Assembly: GCA_964402505.1 (NCBI GenBank) | Contig: CAYOCP010000017.1 | Location: 33,409-97,408 of the forward strand | DNA: 64,000 bases | Origin: SLRI01 sp964402505 | GTDB lineage: Bacteria; Pseudomonadota; Alphaproteobacteria; Geminicoccales; Geminicoccaceae | Direction of reading: 5' to 3' | Part shown: positions 1 through 8,572 of the stretch, piece after piece | Layout of the letters: each line of letters begins with the position of its first letter | Numbering within the stretch: the stretch's first letter is position 1 | Notes under the pieces: model-generated | What the model was told of the DNA's origin: nothing | Seen by the model: the letters and a program-made list of their open reading frames with translations, nothing else | Databases searched by the model: none | Position numbers and translations under genes: made by a program

Positions 1-522
1 GCTCGCGGCGACGCTCGCGAGCGTCACCGCCATGATCTCGGCCGAGAGGATGAAATCGGTGCGGATGGCGCTCTTGACCCGCCTCGCCTCCTCGCTGCCG
101 CCGCGCAGGGCGGCCGGCATGGGCGTGTCCTCCGGGCGCCCTGGCTTCTTCTTTGGATGGCCGTGCAGGCCGATGGCGCCGATGATTTTCTCCGCCCCCT
201 CGAAAGAGAGGTAGAGCCCGCCTATCATCAGGAGCGGGGTGATGGCCCAGGGTGCCACGAGGCTGAGAAGGAGGGCCAGGGGCAGCAGGATGATGAGCTT
301 GTTCCTGAGCGAGCCCAGCGTGATCTTGGCGACGATCGGCAGCTCGCGCTCGGCGGCGAAGCCGACGAGGTAGCGGGGTGTGACGGCGGTGTCGTCGACC
401 ACGAGCCCGGCGGCCTTGGCCCCGGCCCGCGCCGCCTGCCCCGTCGCGTCGTCGATCGAGGCCGCGGCGACCTTGGCGATGCCCACCACATCGTCGATCA
501 ATCCGAGCAGGCCGACGCTCAT
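1..522 (-). CDS. DUF808 family inner-membrane protein (YedI-like), 3' end cut by window
   Basis: The gene reads leftward and runs off the window edge, so only the first 174 residues are seen; the family is usually about 300 residues. The protein opens with MSVGLLGLIDDVVGIAKVAA, the typical DUF808 start with a short amphipathic segment. A hydrophobic stretch follows at about residues 75-105, then a polar basic loop (HGHPKKKPGRPED), and the segment SAIRTDFILSAEIMAVTLA that is characteristic of the family. The ATG at 522 is preceded by GGAGAG at good spacing. The function of DUF808 proteins is unknown; they are predicted membrane proteins. It diverges from the lipoprotein gene at 701, leaving about 180 bases for two promoters. 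Confidence 0.85.
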   Translation of the reverse strand, partial: MSVGLLGLIDDVVGIAKVAAASIDDATGQAARAGAKAAGLVVDDTAVTPRYLVGFAAERELPIVAKITLGSLRNKLIILLPLALLLSLVAPWAITPLLMIGGLYLSFEGAEKIIGAIGLHGHPKKKPGRPEDTPMPAALRGGSEEARRVKSAIRTDFILSAEIMAVTLASVAAS

Positions 523-700
523 CTTCTCTCCAGGGTGGACGGCTGGGGATGCATCCGGGCGTGACCCCGGCATGGGGCCGCCGGGGGCAGATGGCGCTTT
601 CGCACGCCGCGGGCAAGGTTCGAGATGCAACCCCGAAGCGGGCGAGACGTTCCCGTGGCGCGGCGCCACAGGACGAGGCAACCGGAAGGGACGGACGAAC

Positions 701-2062
701 ATGATCATGCAACGACCGCACCGCTTGGCCCCGCTGCTCCTCATGGGCTTCCTCGCCGGCTGCGGCGGTGGTGCGGGAGACCAGGCGCCGGGCGGGGTTG
801 CCGCGGCGAGCGGAGGAGACATGATGCCGCGCGGCTTCGGCCCGAGCCCGACCCTGCCCGCGCCGGAGGAAAGCCTGCTGCCGACCGTCAATATCGCCCC
901 GGCCGAGCGCTGGGAGGCGGGCCAGGGGCCGGTCCCGGCCGCGGGGCTCCGGGTGCAGCGCTTCGCCGACGGGCTCGACCATCCGCGCTGGCTCTACGTC
1001 CTGCCCAATGGCGACGTGCTGGTCGCCGAGACCAATGCGCCGAAGCGGCCGGACGAGGGCGGCGGCATCAGGGGCTTCGTGATGGGGCTGGTCATGGGGC
1101 GGGCCGGCGCCGGCGTGGCGAGCGCAGACCGGATCACGCTGCTGCGTGACGCGGACGGCGACGGTGTGGCCGAGACGCGCTCCGTCCTGCTCGAAGGTCT
1201 GCATTCGCCCTTCGGCATGGCGCTCGTGGGCGACACCCTCTACGTCGCCAATACGGACGGCATCCTGGGCTTTCCCTACCGGAAGGGGGAGAGGCGGATC
1301 GAGGCCGAAGGCGAGCTTCTGACGGAGCTTCCCGGCGGGCCGTTGAACCACCACTGGACGAAGAACATCGTCGTCGATCCGAAGGGCGAGGCGCTTTACG
1401 CCTCGGTCGGCTCGAACAGCAATATCGGCGAGAACGGCATGGACAAGGAGACGGGCCGTGCCGCGATCTGGCGGGTCGATCTCCAAAGCGGCGAGAAGCG
1501 GCTCTTCGCCTCTGGCCTGCGCAATCCCGTCGGCATGGCGTTCGAGCCCGAGTCCGGCGTGCTCTGGACCGTCGTCAACGAGCGCGACGAGATCGGCGAC
1601 GACCTGCCGCCGGACTACCTGACCAGCGTGCGGGACGGCGGCTTCTATGGCTGGCCGTACAGCTATTGGGGCGACCATGTGGACCCCCGGGTCGAGCCGC
1701 GGCGACCGGAGCTCGTGGCGAAGGCGATCGTGCCCGACTACGCCCTGGGCGCTCATACCGCGTCCCTGGGCCTCGCCTTCTCGAACGGCGCCGCTGCCCT
1801 GCCCGAATCCCTGGACGACGGCGCCTTCATCGGCCAGCACGGCTCCTGGAACCGCTCCGAGCTCGCGGGCTACGAGGTGATCTTCGTGCCGTTCGCCGAA
1901 GGCGAGCCCAAGGGCCCGCCGCGCGACGTGCTCACCGGCTTCGTCGACGACGAGGGCAACGCCCGGGGCCGCCCGGTCGGCGTGGCGATCGCCAGGGACG
2001 GCGCGCTCCTGGTGGCGGATGACGTGGGCAACGCCGTCTGGCGGGTGACCGCGGCCCGCTAG
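701..2062 (+). CDS. PQQ-dependent sugar (sorbosone) dehydrogenase-like lipoprotein
   Basis: The 453-residue protein starts at ATG 701, 10 bases after a GGAAGGG site. The first 21 residues form a lipoprotein signal with lipobox LAGC, so it is probably lipid-anchored and periplasm-facing. The rest is a six-bladed beta-propeller of the soluble glucose/L-sorbosone dehydrogenase class, with recognisable blade segments FADGLDHPRWLYVLPNGDVL, LNHHWTKNIVVDP, GLRNPVGMAF and FIGQHGSWNRS. Family members oxidise aldoses or sugar aldehydes with PQQ, but many relatives have no tested substrate and no PQQ biosynthesis gene lies in the window. Its stop codon overlaps the stop of the convergent antiporter gene by 3 bases within a CTAG palindrome. 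Confidence 0.8.
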   Translation: MIMQRPHRLAPLLLMGFLAGCGGGAGDQAPGGVAAASGGDMMPRGFGPSPTLPAPEESLLPTVNIAPAERWEAGQGPVPAAGLRVQRFADGLDHPRWLYVLPNGDVLVAETNAPKRPDEGGGIRGFVMGLVMGRAGAGVASADRITLLRDADGDGVAETRSVLLEGLHSPFGMALVGDTLYVANTDGILGFPYRKGERRIEAEGELLTELPGGPLNHHWTKNIVVDPKGEALYASVGSNSNIGENGMDKETGRAAIWRVDLQSGEKRLFASGLRNPVGMAFEPESGVLWTVVNERDEIGDDLPPDYLTSVRDGGFYGWPYSYWGDHVDPRVEPRRPELVAKAIVPDYALGAHTASLGLAFSNGAAALPESLDDGAFIGQHGSWNRSELAGYEVIFVPFAEGEPKGPPRDVLTGFVDDEGNARGRPVGVAIARDGALLVADDVGNAVWRVTAAR

Positions 2063-3750
2063 GAGCCGAGCACGATCACGAGGACGGAGCCCCAGACTGC
2101 GAGCAGCACGTTGCCGATGGCGTAGCCCAGACCGTAGCCGAGCGTCGGCACCCGGCTTTCCGCGATCTCCTGCACCGCGGCCAGGGCCGGGGCCGAGGTG
2201 CCGGCACCACAGCATGTGCCGGCGAGCACACCCTCGTTCATCTTGAAGATCTTGCGGCCGACGAAGAGCGCGGCACCATGGGCGAGCACGACCACGATAA
2301 TGCTGACGATGACCAGGGCCGGCCCCGACGAGACGAGACCCTGAACGAAGCTCGGGCCGGCCGAGATGCCGACGCAGGCAATGAAGGCGCACAGCCCGAC
2401 CGAATCGAACAGCCACAAGGTCGCCTCCGGCACGAAGCCGAAGGTGCGCTTGATCGAGCGCAGCCAGCCTGCCACCAGCCCGCCGATCAGGACGCCGACC
2501 GCGATGCCGAGGCCGAGCTCCAGCGCACCGAGCTTGAGCGCGGGAATGCCGAAGAGGCCACCCGCGACGATGAAGAGGGCGACATAGACCATGTCCGTCG
2601 CCGAGGTCGGGCGATCGGGGTAGCCCAGAACCTCCGCGGCCTCCGCCACGTGCTGGCGCGAGCCCGCTATGGTCAGGACATCGCCCTTCTGGACGACGAG
2701 CCCCGGATAGCTCGGCACCTCCTGGCCGGCCCGCAGCACGCGGCGCAGGAAGACCGCGCGCGCCTCCGGCATCCGGCGCAGGTCGCGAAGGCGTTTGCCG
2801 GCCAGCTCGCTGCTGGTGACGACGACGTCGATGATATCGACCGGCACGTCGAGCAGCCCCACGTCGTCGACCTCGGTGCCGATCTCGCCCGCGTGCTCGA
2901 CGATGAACCCGCGCAACCCGGCGACGCAGACGATGTCGCCGGCCTCGAAGCGGGTGTCGGGCGCCACCTCGATGATCTCGTCCTCGCGGCGGAGCTGCTC
3001 GACATAGGCCTTGGCCTGGGGCGGCACGGTGGCTTCGACCTCCTTGACCGCCTTGCCGACCCATCGCTCGTCGAGGCGGAAGGCGCGGGCCTCGACCTCC
3101 CGTCGCGCCGACGCTGGCAACAGCCTGCCGCCGCCGGAGCTGGCACCGAGCTCCTCCTCCATCTCGGCGCAGGCATCCTTCAGCGAGCGCCCGAAGAAGC
3201 GGGGCGCCACTTGCGAATGCATGAGGATGGTGGCGATCACGCCGACCAGATAGGCGACGGCGAAGCCGGTCGCGATCTGGGCGTCGAAGAGCCTGGCCGC
3301 CTCGGCCGCGGGTCCGGTCTTGTGGAAGGCGTCGATGGCGACGCCGACGGTCGCCGATTCGGTCGCGGCACCGGCGAGCAACCCGGCGGCGATGCCGAGA
3401 TCGAGCCCGAGCAGGGGGGCGAGGAGGAGGACGACCGCGAGGGCCACGACGCAGAGCACGATCGTGACGGCGATCTGCGGCAGGGCCCTGGCATTGAGGC
3501 TGCGGAAGAACTGCGGCCCGGTGCGATAGCCGATGGCGAAGAGGAAAAGGAGGAAGAAGGCCTGCTGGACGTCCTTCGAGACCACCACCCCGGTCTGCCC
3601 GATCAGCACGCCAGCGAGCAGGCAGCCGGTCACCGAGCCGAGGGTGAAGCTGCCGAAGCTGATCTTGCCGACGGCGTAGCCGATCGCCAGGGCGAGGAAG
3701 AGGGAGAGCTCCGGATGCTCGACGAAGGCGCCGACGACGCTCTCCACCAT
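2059..3750 (-). CDS. aspT: Aspartate:alanine antiporter, AspT family (downstream copy)
   Basis: This 563-residue membrane protein has the AspT layout: an N-terminal block of helices (about residues 10-175), a soluble middle with two TrkA-C/RCK-C domains (about 200-370), and a second helical block to the end. Each membrane half carries the small-residue/Thr-Ser motif of the family, GAATESATVGVAIDAF and GTCCGAGTSAPALAAVQE. AspT exchanges external aspartate for internal alanine. The gene lies 54 bases downstream of the aspartate 4-decarboxylase gene and shares its strand, the classical aspD-aspT pairing. I chose ATG 3750 over the in-frame TTG at 3759 because a GGGGGAG site lies 9 bases before the ATG. 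A paralogue lies at 6616-8301. Confidence 0.88.
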   Translation of the reverse strand: MVESVVGAFVEHPELSLFLALAIGYAVGKISFGSFTLGSVTGCLLAGVLIGQTGVVVSKDVQQAFFLLFLFAIGYRTGPQFFRSLNARALPQIAVTIVLCVVALAVVLLLAPLLGLDLGIAAGLLAGAATESATVGVAIDAFHKTGPAAEAARLFDAQIATGFAVAYLVGVIATILMHSQVAPRFFGRSLKDACAEMEEELGASSGGGRLLPASARREVEARAFRLDERWVGKAVKEVEATVPPQAKAYVEQLRREDEIIEVAPDTRFEAGDIVCVAGLRGFIVEHAGEIGTEVDDVGLLDVPVDIIDVVVTSSELAGKRLRDLRRMPEARAVFLRRVLRAGQEVPSYPGLVVQKGDVLTIAGSRQHVAEAAEVLGYPDRPTSATDMVYVALFIVAGGLFGIPALKLGALELGLGIAVGVLIGGLVAGWLRSIKRTFGFVPEATLWLFDSVGLCAFIACVGISAGPSFVQGLVSSGPALVIVSIIVVVLAHGAALFVGRKIFKMNEGVLAGTCCGAGTSAPALAAVQEIAESRVPTLGYGLGYAIGNVLLAVWGSVLVIVLGS

Positions 3751-3804
3751 GTGGCCCAACTCCCCCTCTTCTTCTTGTCTTGTCGCCGGGCGCTGGCGCG
3801 CGGG

Positions 3805-5442
3805 TCAGGCGTTGATGGGCTTGCCCTTGGCAGCACGGTAGGTCTGGACGTAGCCGCGCGCCACCGCCCTGACGGCGCGGCCGATCGCGGCATAGGCGTC
3901 GTCATCGAGATTGGCGAACGAAACCCGTGCTGACCAGTTGGGCGCATCGAAGCCCGAGCCGTTGAGCAGCACGATGCCGTGGTCCTGGGCCAGCTTGAAG
4001 GCGATGTCGAGCGGGTGGATGTTCTCCTTCAGCCACGCGACGACGTCGTCGCCGACATATTTCCTGAGCCAGAACTCGTAGTCGATGATGCCGTAATAGC
4101 GGTCGAAATACTGGGCGACCTCGACCTCGATGCCCATGCCCTCGACCAGGAGGCGGAACCGGCGGTTGCAGATGGCCATGCAGGCCCGCTGGTAGATCTT
4201 CTCCTTGTCGGTCATCTCGACAAGGCCGAAGAGGGTCATCATGACCTGCTGCGGCAGCGACAGGCCGGCCGTGTGGTTGAGGGCCACGTCGCGGCTGTCG
4301 GCGACGATGCGGTCGATGAACTTGATGTCGCGCGGCGTCGGCGTCATCGCGACGTAGCGCCTCTCGAGGAGCTTTTGGGTCTTCTCCGGATGCTGCTTGA
4401 TCATCTCGTCGAAGATGTTGTCCTGGGCGACGGCGATCACGCCGAGCCGCCAGCCGGTGCAGCCGAAATACTTGGAGTAGGAGTAGACGCCGATGGTGTT
4501 CCTCGGCAGGTGGCCGAGCAGCGATTCGAAGCCCGGCACGAAGGTGCCGTAGACGTCGTCGGTCAGGATCATCAGATCCGGGCGCCTGGTCGTCACGAAC
4601 TTGACCAGCCGCTCAATGGTCTCGGGCCGGAGCGCCACGGCCGATGGGTTGCCCGGGTTGACGATGAAGAGCGCCTTGACCTTCGGGTCCTCGAGCGCCT
4701 TCAGCTCCGCGTCGGTGAGCTGGAAGCGGTCCTCCTGGGCGACGCCGATATGGATCTGCTTCAGGTCGTAATCCTCAAGCGCCGGCATCTCGAGATAGGG
4801 GGTGAAGATAGGCGTGCCGATGGCGATCGTGTCGCCGGCATTGAGCAGGCGCTGGTTCTTGAGCGCCTTGAAGATGTAGCACATGGCCGCCGTGCCGCCC
4901 TCGACCGGATAGAGGTCGAACTTCACGTTCGGCCGATGGCCGGCGCACATCGCCCACATCAGGTACTCGTGGGTGATCACCTCGTTGTGGTGGAGGGCGC
5001 GGTCGGGCACGGGATAGTTGTCGCCGATGATGCTGTCGGTCAGCTCGTGGACGAAGGCATCCGGCTCGAAGGCGAACTTGTCGAGGGCGAACGCAACCGC
5101 CTCGCCGAGCGCTTTCGCACCCGCCATGTCGGCGTGGACATCGAGCCACTTGACCAGGCGATCGTGGCAGCCGTCGAGCGGCGGCATCCCGGCGAGCCCG
5201 GCCTCCTCGTCGTTGTATGCCCGCCTGGCTTCGGTGACGGCGAACTGGCCGAGCAGGAAGAAGGCCTCGCGCGCCCTGGTCGCGGTCCAGTTCGGGTTGC
5301 CGCGGCCGGCATTGAGGAAGATCGCCGACGATTTCTCCGCGCCCTCGCGGGCGAGCTTGATCAGCTCGTCCTTGATCTCGAACGGGCTGAGCTCCTCGAA
5401 CCTGCCGAAATCGATCGCGGTGACGTCCTTGATGACGCTCAT
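3805..5442 (-). CDS. aspD: Aspartate 4-decarboxylase (bifunctional with aspartate transaminase activity)
   Basis: This 545-residue PLP enzyme of aminotransferase fold I converts L-aspartate to L-alanine and CO2 in the cytoplasm, consuming a proton. The PLP lysine is in VYSYSKYFGCTGWRLGV (about residue 324); other family segments are LNAGRGNPNW near the N terminus, IIGDNYPVPDR and FIVNPGNPSAVAL. The length matches characterised AspD proteins (about 530-545). I chose ATG 5442 because GGGAG lies 8 bases upstream; an in-frame ATG at 5457 lacks such a site. With AspT it forms a decarboxylation/antiport cycle that generates proton-motive force. An IS630 element now separates it from the upstream aspT copy, starting 50 bases before its start codon, so its original promoter may be cut off. 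Confidence 0.92.
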   Translation of the reverse strand: MSVIKDVTAIDFGRFEELSPFEIKDELIKLAREGAEKSSAIFLNAGRGNPNWTATRAREAFFLLGQFAVTEARRAYNDEEAGLAGMPPLDGCHDRLVKWLDVHADMAGAKALGEAVAFALDKFAFEPDAFVHELTDSIIGDNYPVPDRALHHNEVITHEYLMWAMCAGHRPNVKFDLYPVEGGTAAMCYIFKALKNQRLLNAGDTIAIGTPIFTPYLEMPALEDYDLKQIHIGVAQEDRFQLTDAELKALEDPKVKALFIVNPGNPSAVALRPETIERLVKFVTTRRPDLMILTDDVYGTFVPGFESLLGHLPRNTIGVYSYSKYFGCTGWRLGVIAVAQDNIFDEMIKQHPEKTQKLLERRYVAMTPTPRDIKFIDRIVADSRDVALNHTAGLSLPQQVMMTLFGLVEMTDKEKIYQRACMAICNRRFRLLVEGMGIEVEVAQYFDRYYGIIDYEFWLRKYVGDDVVAWLKENIHPLDIAFKLAQDHGIVLLNGSGFDAPNWSARVSFANLDDDAYAAIGRAVRAVARGYVQTYRAAKGKPINA

Positions 5443-5491
5443 CGGGTGGACTCCCATGGATGGTGAATGGTGGTTGCGGCGTCGGGTCCTA

Positions 5492-5519
5492 GTGGATAGT
5501 CTTTGACATTTGAGTCCGC
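5492..5519 (+). repeat. Left terminal inverted repeat of the IS630 element
   Basis: It begins GTGGATAGTCT immediately after the TA target site and matches the right end in reverse complement. The first 11 bases are identical; further in, blocks TTTGA and CCGC also match, allowing a one-base gap. Confidence 0.9.
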
Positions 5520-5536
5520 AGTATCATCTTTTGTGG

Positions 5537-6619
5537 ATGCGTGGAGATCTTGAACTGTTCGTCTCCTCGGCTGATCGTGCGCGACTGGCAGCGGTCATCG
5601 CCGACCGCAACACGCCGCAAAAGCACGTCTGGCGGGCGGCGGTGATGCTGTTGACCAGTGATCGGCTGGGCACGGCCGAGATCATGCGGCGGACCGGGCT
5701 CGACAAGGTCTCGGTCTGGCGCTGGCAGGAGCGCTACATCGAGGCGGGCGTCGACGGGTTGTTGCGCGACAAGACCCGGCCGTCGCGTATCCCGAAGCTC
5801 GCGGACGCGAAGGTGGCCGAGGTGATCCGGCGGACGCAGGAGGAAGCGCCGCCGGACGGCGGCACGCACTGGACGGTCAGGGCGATGGCGGTGGCGACGG
5901 GCGTGTCGCGGGCGAAGGTGCATGTCATCTGGCGCGAGGCCGGACTGGTGCCGCATCGTTGGCGGCAGTTCAAGTTGTCCAACGATCCGGCCTTCGTCGA
6001 GAAGGTCGAGGCCGTGGTCGGGCTCTATGTCGATCCGCCCGCGCACGCCGTGGTCTTGTCGATCGACGAGAAACCGCAGATCCAGGCCTTGGATCGAACG
6101 CAGCCCGGCCTGCCGATGAAGCGCGGTCGGCTCGGCACGATGACCCATGATTACAAGAGGAACGGGACGACGACACTGTTTGCGGCACTGAACGTGCTCG
6201 ACGGCAAGGTCATCGGCCGCAACATGCAGCGTCATCGCCACCAGGAATTCATCCGTTTCCTCAACGCCGTCGAGCGCGAGGTGCCCAAGGGCAAGGCGAT
6301 CCACGTGATCCTCGACAACTATGCCGTGCACAAGCATCCGAAGGTTCGGGCGTGGCTCGCTCGCCGCCCGCATTGGACCTTCCATTTCACCCCCACCTCG
6401 GCGTCTTGGCTCAACGCCGTCGAAGGCTTCTTTGCCAAGCTGAGCCGCAGAAAGCTCCAGCGCGGCGTCTTCCATTCCGTGGTCGCCCTGCAGACCGCCA
6501 TCAACGACTTCGTCGAGCAGCACAACCAGAGCCCGACACCCTTCGTCTGGCGCGCCAATCCGCAGGACATCATCGCCGCCGTGAAGCGCGGGCATCAAAC
6601 GTTGCAGACTATCCACTAG
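5537..6619 (+). CDS. IS630-family DDE transposase
   Basis: This 360-residue transposase has an N-terminal helix-turn-helix region (about residues 20-120, including AEIMRRTGLDKVSVWRWQER) and a C-terminal DDE endonuclease domain. The three acidic positions are seen in VVLSIDEKPQ, HVILDNYAVHKH and TSASWLNAVEGFF, so the catalytic core looks intact. ATG 5537 is used; an in-frame TTG at 5510 is possible but lies close to the terminal repeat. The reading frame runs through the right inverted repeat and uses the TAG created by the terminal C and the TA target site, so its stop overlaps that of the opposing aspT gene. Confidence 0.93.
   Translation: MRGDLELFVSSADRARLAAVIADRNTPQKHVWRAAVMLLTSDRLGTAEIMRRTGLDKVSVWRWQERYIEAGVDGLLRDKTRPSRIPKLADAKVAEVIRRTQEEAPPDGGTHWTVRAMAVATGVSRAKVHVIWREAGLVPHRWRQFKLSNDPAFVEKVEAVVGLYVDPPAHAVVLSIDEKPQIQALDRTQPGLPMKRGRLGTMTHDYKRNGTTTLFAALNVLDGKVIGRNMQRHRHQEFIRFLNAVEREVPKGKAIHVILDNYAVHKHPKVRAWLARRPHWTFHFTPTSASWLNAVEGFFAKLSRRKLQRGVFHSVVALQTAINDFVEQHNQSPTPFVWRANPQDIIAAVKRGHQTLQTIH
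6588..6616 (-). repeat. Right terminal inverted repeat of the IS630 element
   Basis: Read on the minus strand from 6616 it begins GTGGATAGTCT, identical over 11 bases to the left end, followed by partial matches. It also encodes the last residues of the transposase. Confidence 0.9.
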
Positions 6620-8301
6620 GGGGCCAGCAGCAGCACGATCACGAGGCCGAAGATCGTGAGCAGCGTGTTGCCGACGGCGTAGGGCATGCCGTAGCCGAGG
6701 GCCGGCACCCGGCTCTTCGCCGCCTCCTGGATCATGCCGAGCGCCGCCGTCGTCGTGCGCACCCCGGCGCAGGCGCCGAACAGGATCGCCGGGTGGAACT
6801 TGAAGACGTGGTGGCCGACATAGACCGAGGCGAGCATCGGGATCGAGGTGGCGACCACGCCCCAGAGGAGCAGCGAGACGCCGACCTCCTGCAAGCCGGC
6901 GACGAAGCCCGGCCCCGCGGTGATGCCGACCACGGCGATGAAGATGTTGAGGCCGAGCGTGTTCATCAGCCAGAGCGCCGGGCCCGGAATGCGGCCGAAG
7001 ACCGGATGGGTGGTCCGCAGCCAGCCGAGCACGAGGCCCGCGAGCAGCGCGCCGCCGGAGGTCGAGAGGCCGATGGGAATGCCCCCCAGGACGAAGGTCA
7101 GGGCACCGATCAGGCCACCGATCACGATGCCCCAGCCGACATAGGCGATATCGGTCGACTCGACCGGCCGGTCGGCGAAGCCGAGCGCCTCGATCGCCGC
7201 CTCGACATGCCCGCGCGAGCCGACCAGGGTGACGATGTCGCCGCGCTCGAGCGTGGTCCCGGGCAGGACCGGGATCTCGACCATCGAGCGCACCATCTTG
7301 CGGATGTAGACGCCGCGCGCCGCCGGCTCCTGGCCCAGCTCGCGCAGCGTCTTGCCGGCGAGCTTCTTGCTGGTGACGAAGACGTCGACCACCTCGGCCT
7401 GGGTGCTCAGGAGCGCCTCGTCCTCGACCTCGCCGAGCCGGCTGTCGAGTGCCTCGACGAGATCGTGGCGGCGGCCCGAGAAGGCGACCACGTCGCCGGG
7501 CGCCAGCACGGTCGTGCCATCCGCCTCGATGATCTGGTCGCCCCGCCGCACCCGCTCGACGAAGACGCGGACCTCGGGCAGGAGCTCGCCGACCGGCCGG
7601 CCGGTCAGGCCGCTCGCCTCGTCGACCCGATAGGCGCGCAGCGCGAAGCGATGATAGGCCGAGGTGATGCCGGGCTCCTCGGCGCCGGCGCCGCCGCCGA
7701 GCTGCGCCTCGTACTCCTTGCAGGCGGCCACTAGGTCGATGCCGATGAGCCTGGGGCCGATCTGGGCCAGGATGATCGCCGAGCCGATGGTCCCCCAGAT
7801 GTAGGTGACGGCGTAGGCGATCGGGATCTGGTTGGCGTAGGTCCGGGCCTCGTCGGCCGAGAGGCCGAGCGCGTTGATCTGGTCGGTGGCCACGCCGATC
7901 GCCGCCGAGATGGTCTGCGACCCCGCGTAGAGCCCGGCCGCGTAGCCGAGCGGCAGGCCCGAGATCAGCGCGCAGATATAGGGAACGACCAGGCAGAGGA
8001 CCAGGATCGAGAGGGCGAAGGCGATCTGCTTGGGCCCGTCGGAGGTCAGGCCGCGCACGAATTGCGGGCCGACACCGAAGCCGACGGCGAAAAGGAAAAG
8101 GATGAAGAAGGTGTTCTTGACGTCGGCGCCGATGTCGAGGCCGAGCTGACCGATGATCACGCCGGCGAGCAGCGTCGCCGTGACGTTGCCGAGATTGAAG
8201 CCGGCGACCTTGATTGGTCCAACCAGAAAACCGATGCCGAGTGCCAGAAATATTGCAAGATGCGGATATGTTCTGAGTGTCTCGATCAGCCAATCGATCA
8301 T
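6616..8301 (-). CDS. Aspartate:alanine antiporter family protein, AspT paralogue (upstream copy)
   Basis: This 561-residue protein has the same architecture as the 2059-3750 product: helical block, two RCK-C domains (about residues 200-370), helical block. Family motifs are YAGSQTISAAIGVATDQI in the first half and GACAGVRTTTAALGMIQEAA in the second. ATG 8301 has a GGAGG site 8 bases upstream. Before the IS630 insertion its stop would have been about 47 bases from the aspD start, so it was probably the first gene of a three-gene operon. The insertion replaced only the third base of its stop codon, with the same base, so the protein is unchanged. Whether the two copies carry the same substrates is not clear from sequence. 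Confidence 0.87.
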   Translation of the reverse strand: MIDWLIETLRTYPHLAIFLALGIGFLVGPIKVAGFNLGNVTATLLAGVIIGQLGLDIGADVKNTFFILFLFAVGFGVGPQFVRGLTSDGPKQIAFALSILVLCLVVPYICALISGLPLGYAAGLYAGSQTISAAIGVATDQINALGLSADEARTYANQIPIAYAVTYIWGTIGSAIILAQIGPRLIGIDLVAACKEYEAQLGGGAGAEEPGITSAYHRFALRAYRVDEASGLTGRPVGELLPEVRVFVERVRRGDQIIEADGTTVLAPGDVVAFSGRRHDLVEALDSRLGEVEDEALLSTQAEVVDVFVTSKKLAGKTLRELGQEPAARGVYIRKMVRSMVEIPVLPGTTLERGDIVTLVGSRGHVEAAIEALGFADRPVESTDIAYVGWGIVIGGLIGALTFVLGGIPIGLSTSGGALLAGLVLGWLRTTHPVFGRIPGPALWLMNTLGLNIFIAVVGITAGPGFVAGLQEVGVSLLLWGVVATSIPMLASVYVGHHVFKFHPAILFGACAGVRTTTAALGMIQEAAKSRVPALGYGMPYAVGNTLLTIFGLVIVLLLAP

Positions 8302-8572
8302 GCGTTTCCTCCATCGCTTCCGGTCACAACTAGCGGTGGCCCGATGGCGAGTCGAGAGAGAGGTGCGTGCCGGACCATGCCCTGGAAGGCAGCGCCCATC
8401 CGCCGGACGCCACGGCGATCATGGCCGCCGCAGGGCGGCAATCGCCGAGCGGTGTGCGTAGCCGGGTCCAGCTCTGGCCGAGCAGCGGTGGCGCGTTAAC
8501 CTGCTCTTTCCATGTTCGGGGCCATGCTCCGCCATCGATCGGAGCCCGGACGCTCCGGTGGTTGATCGGGAC

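Larger units (their letters stand above)
5490..6618 (+). mobile_element. IS630-family insertion sequence, intact, with TA target duplication
   Basis: The element proper spans 5492-6616 (1125 bp) and is flanked on both sides by the dinucleotide TA (5490-5491 and 6617-6618), the target duplication expected for IS630/Tc1-type elements. Its ends are inverted repeats whose outer 11 bp (GTGGATAGTCT) are perfect. It carries one transposase gene with an intact DDE triad. It lies antisense to the asp operon, between the upstream aspT copy and aspD, and its insertion point is the aspT stop codon. No other copy is visible in the window. Confidence 0.93.
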
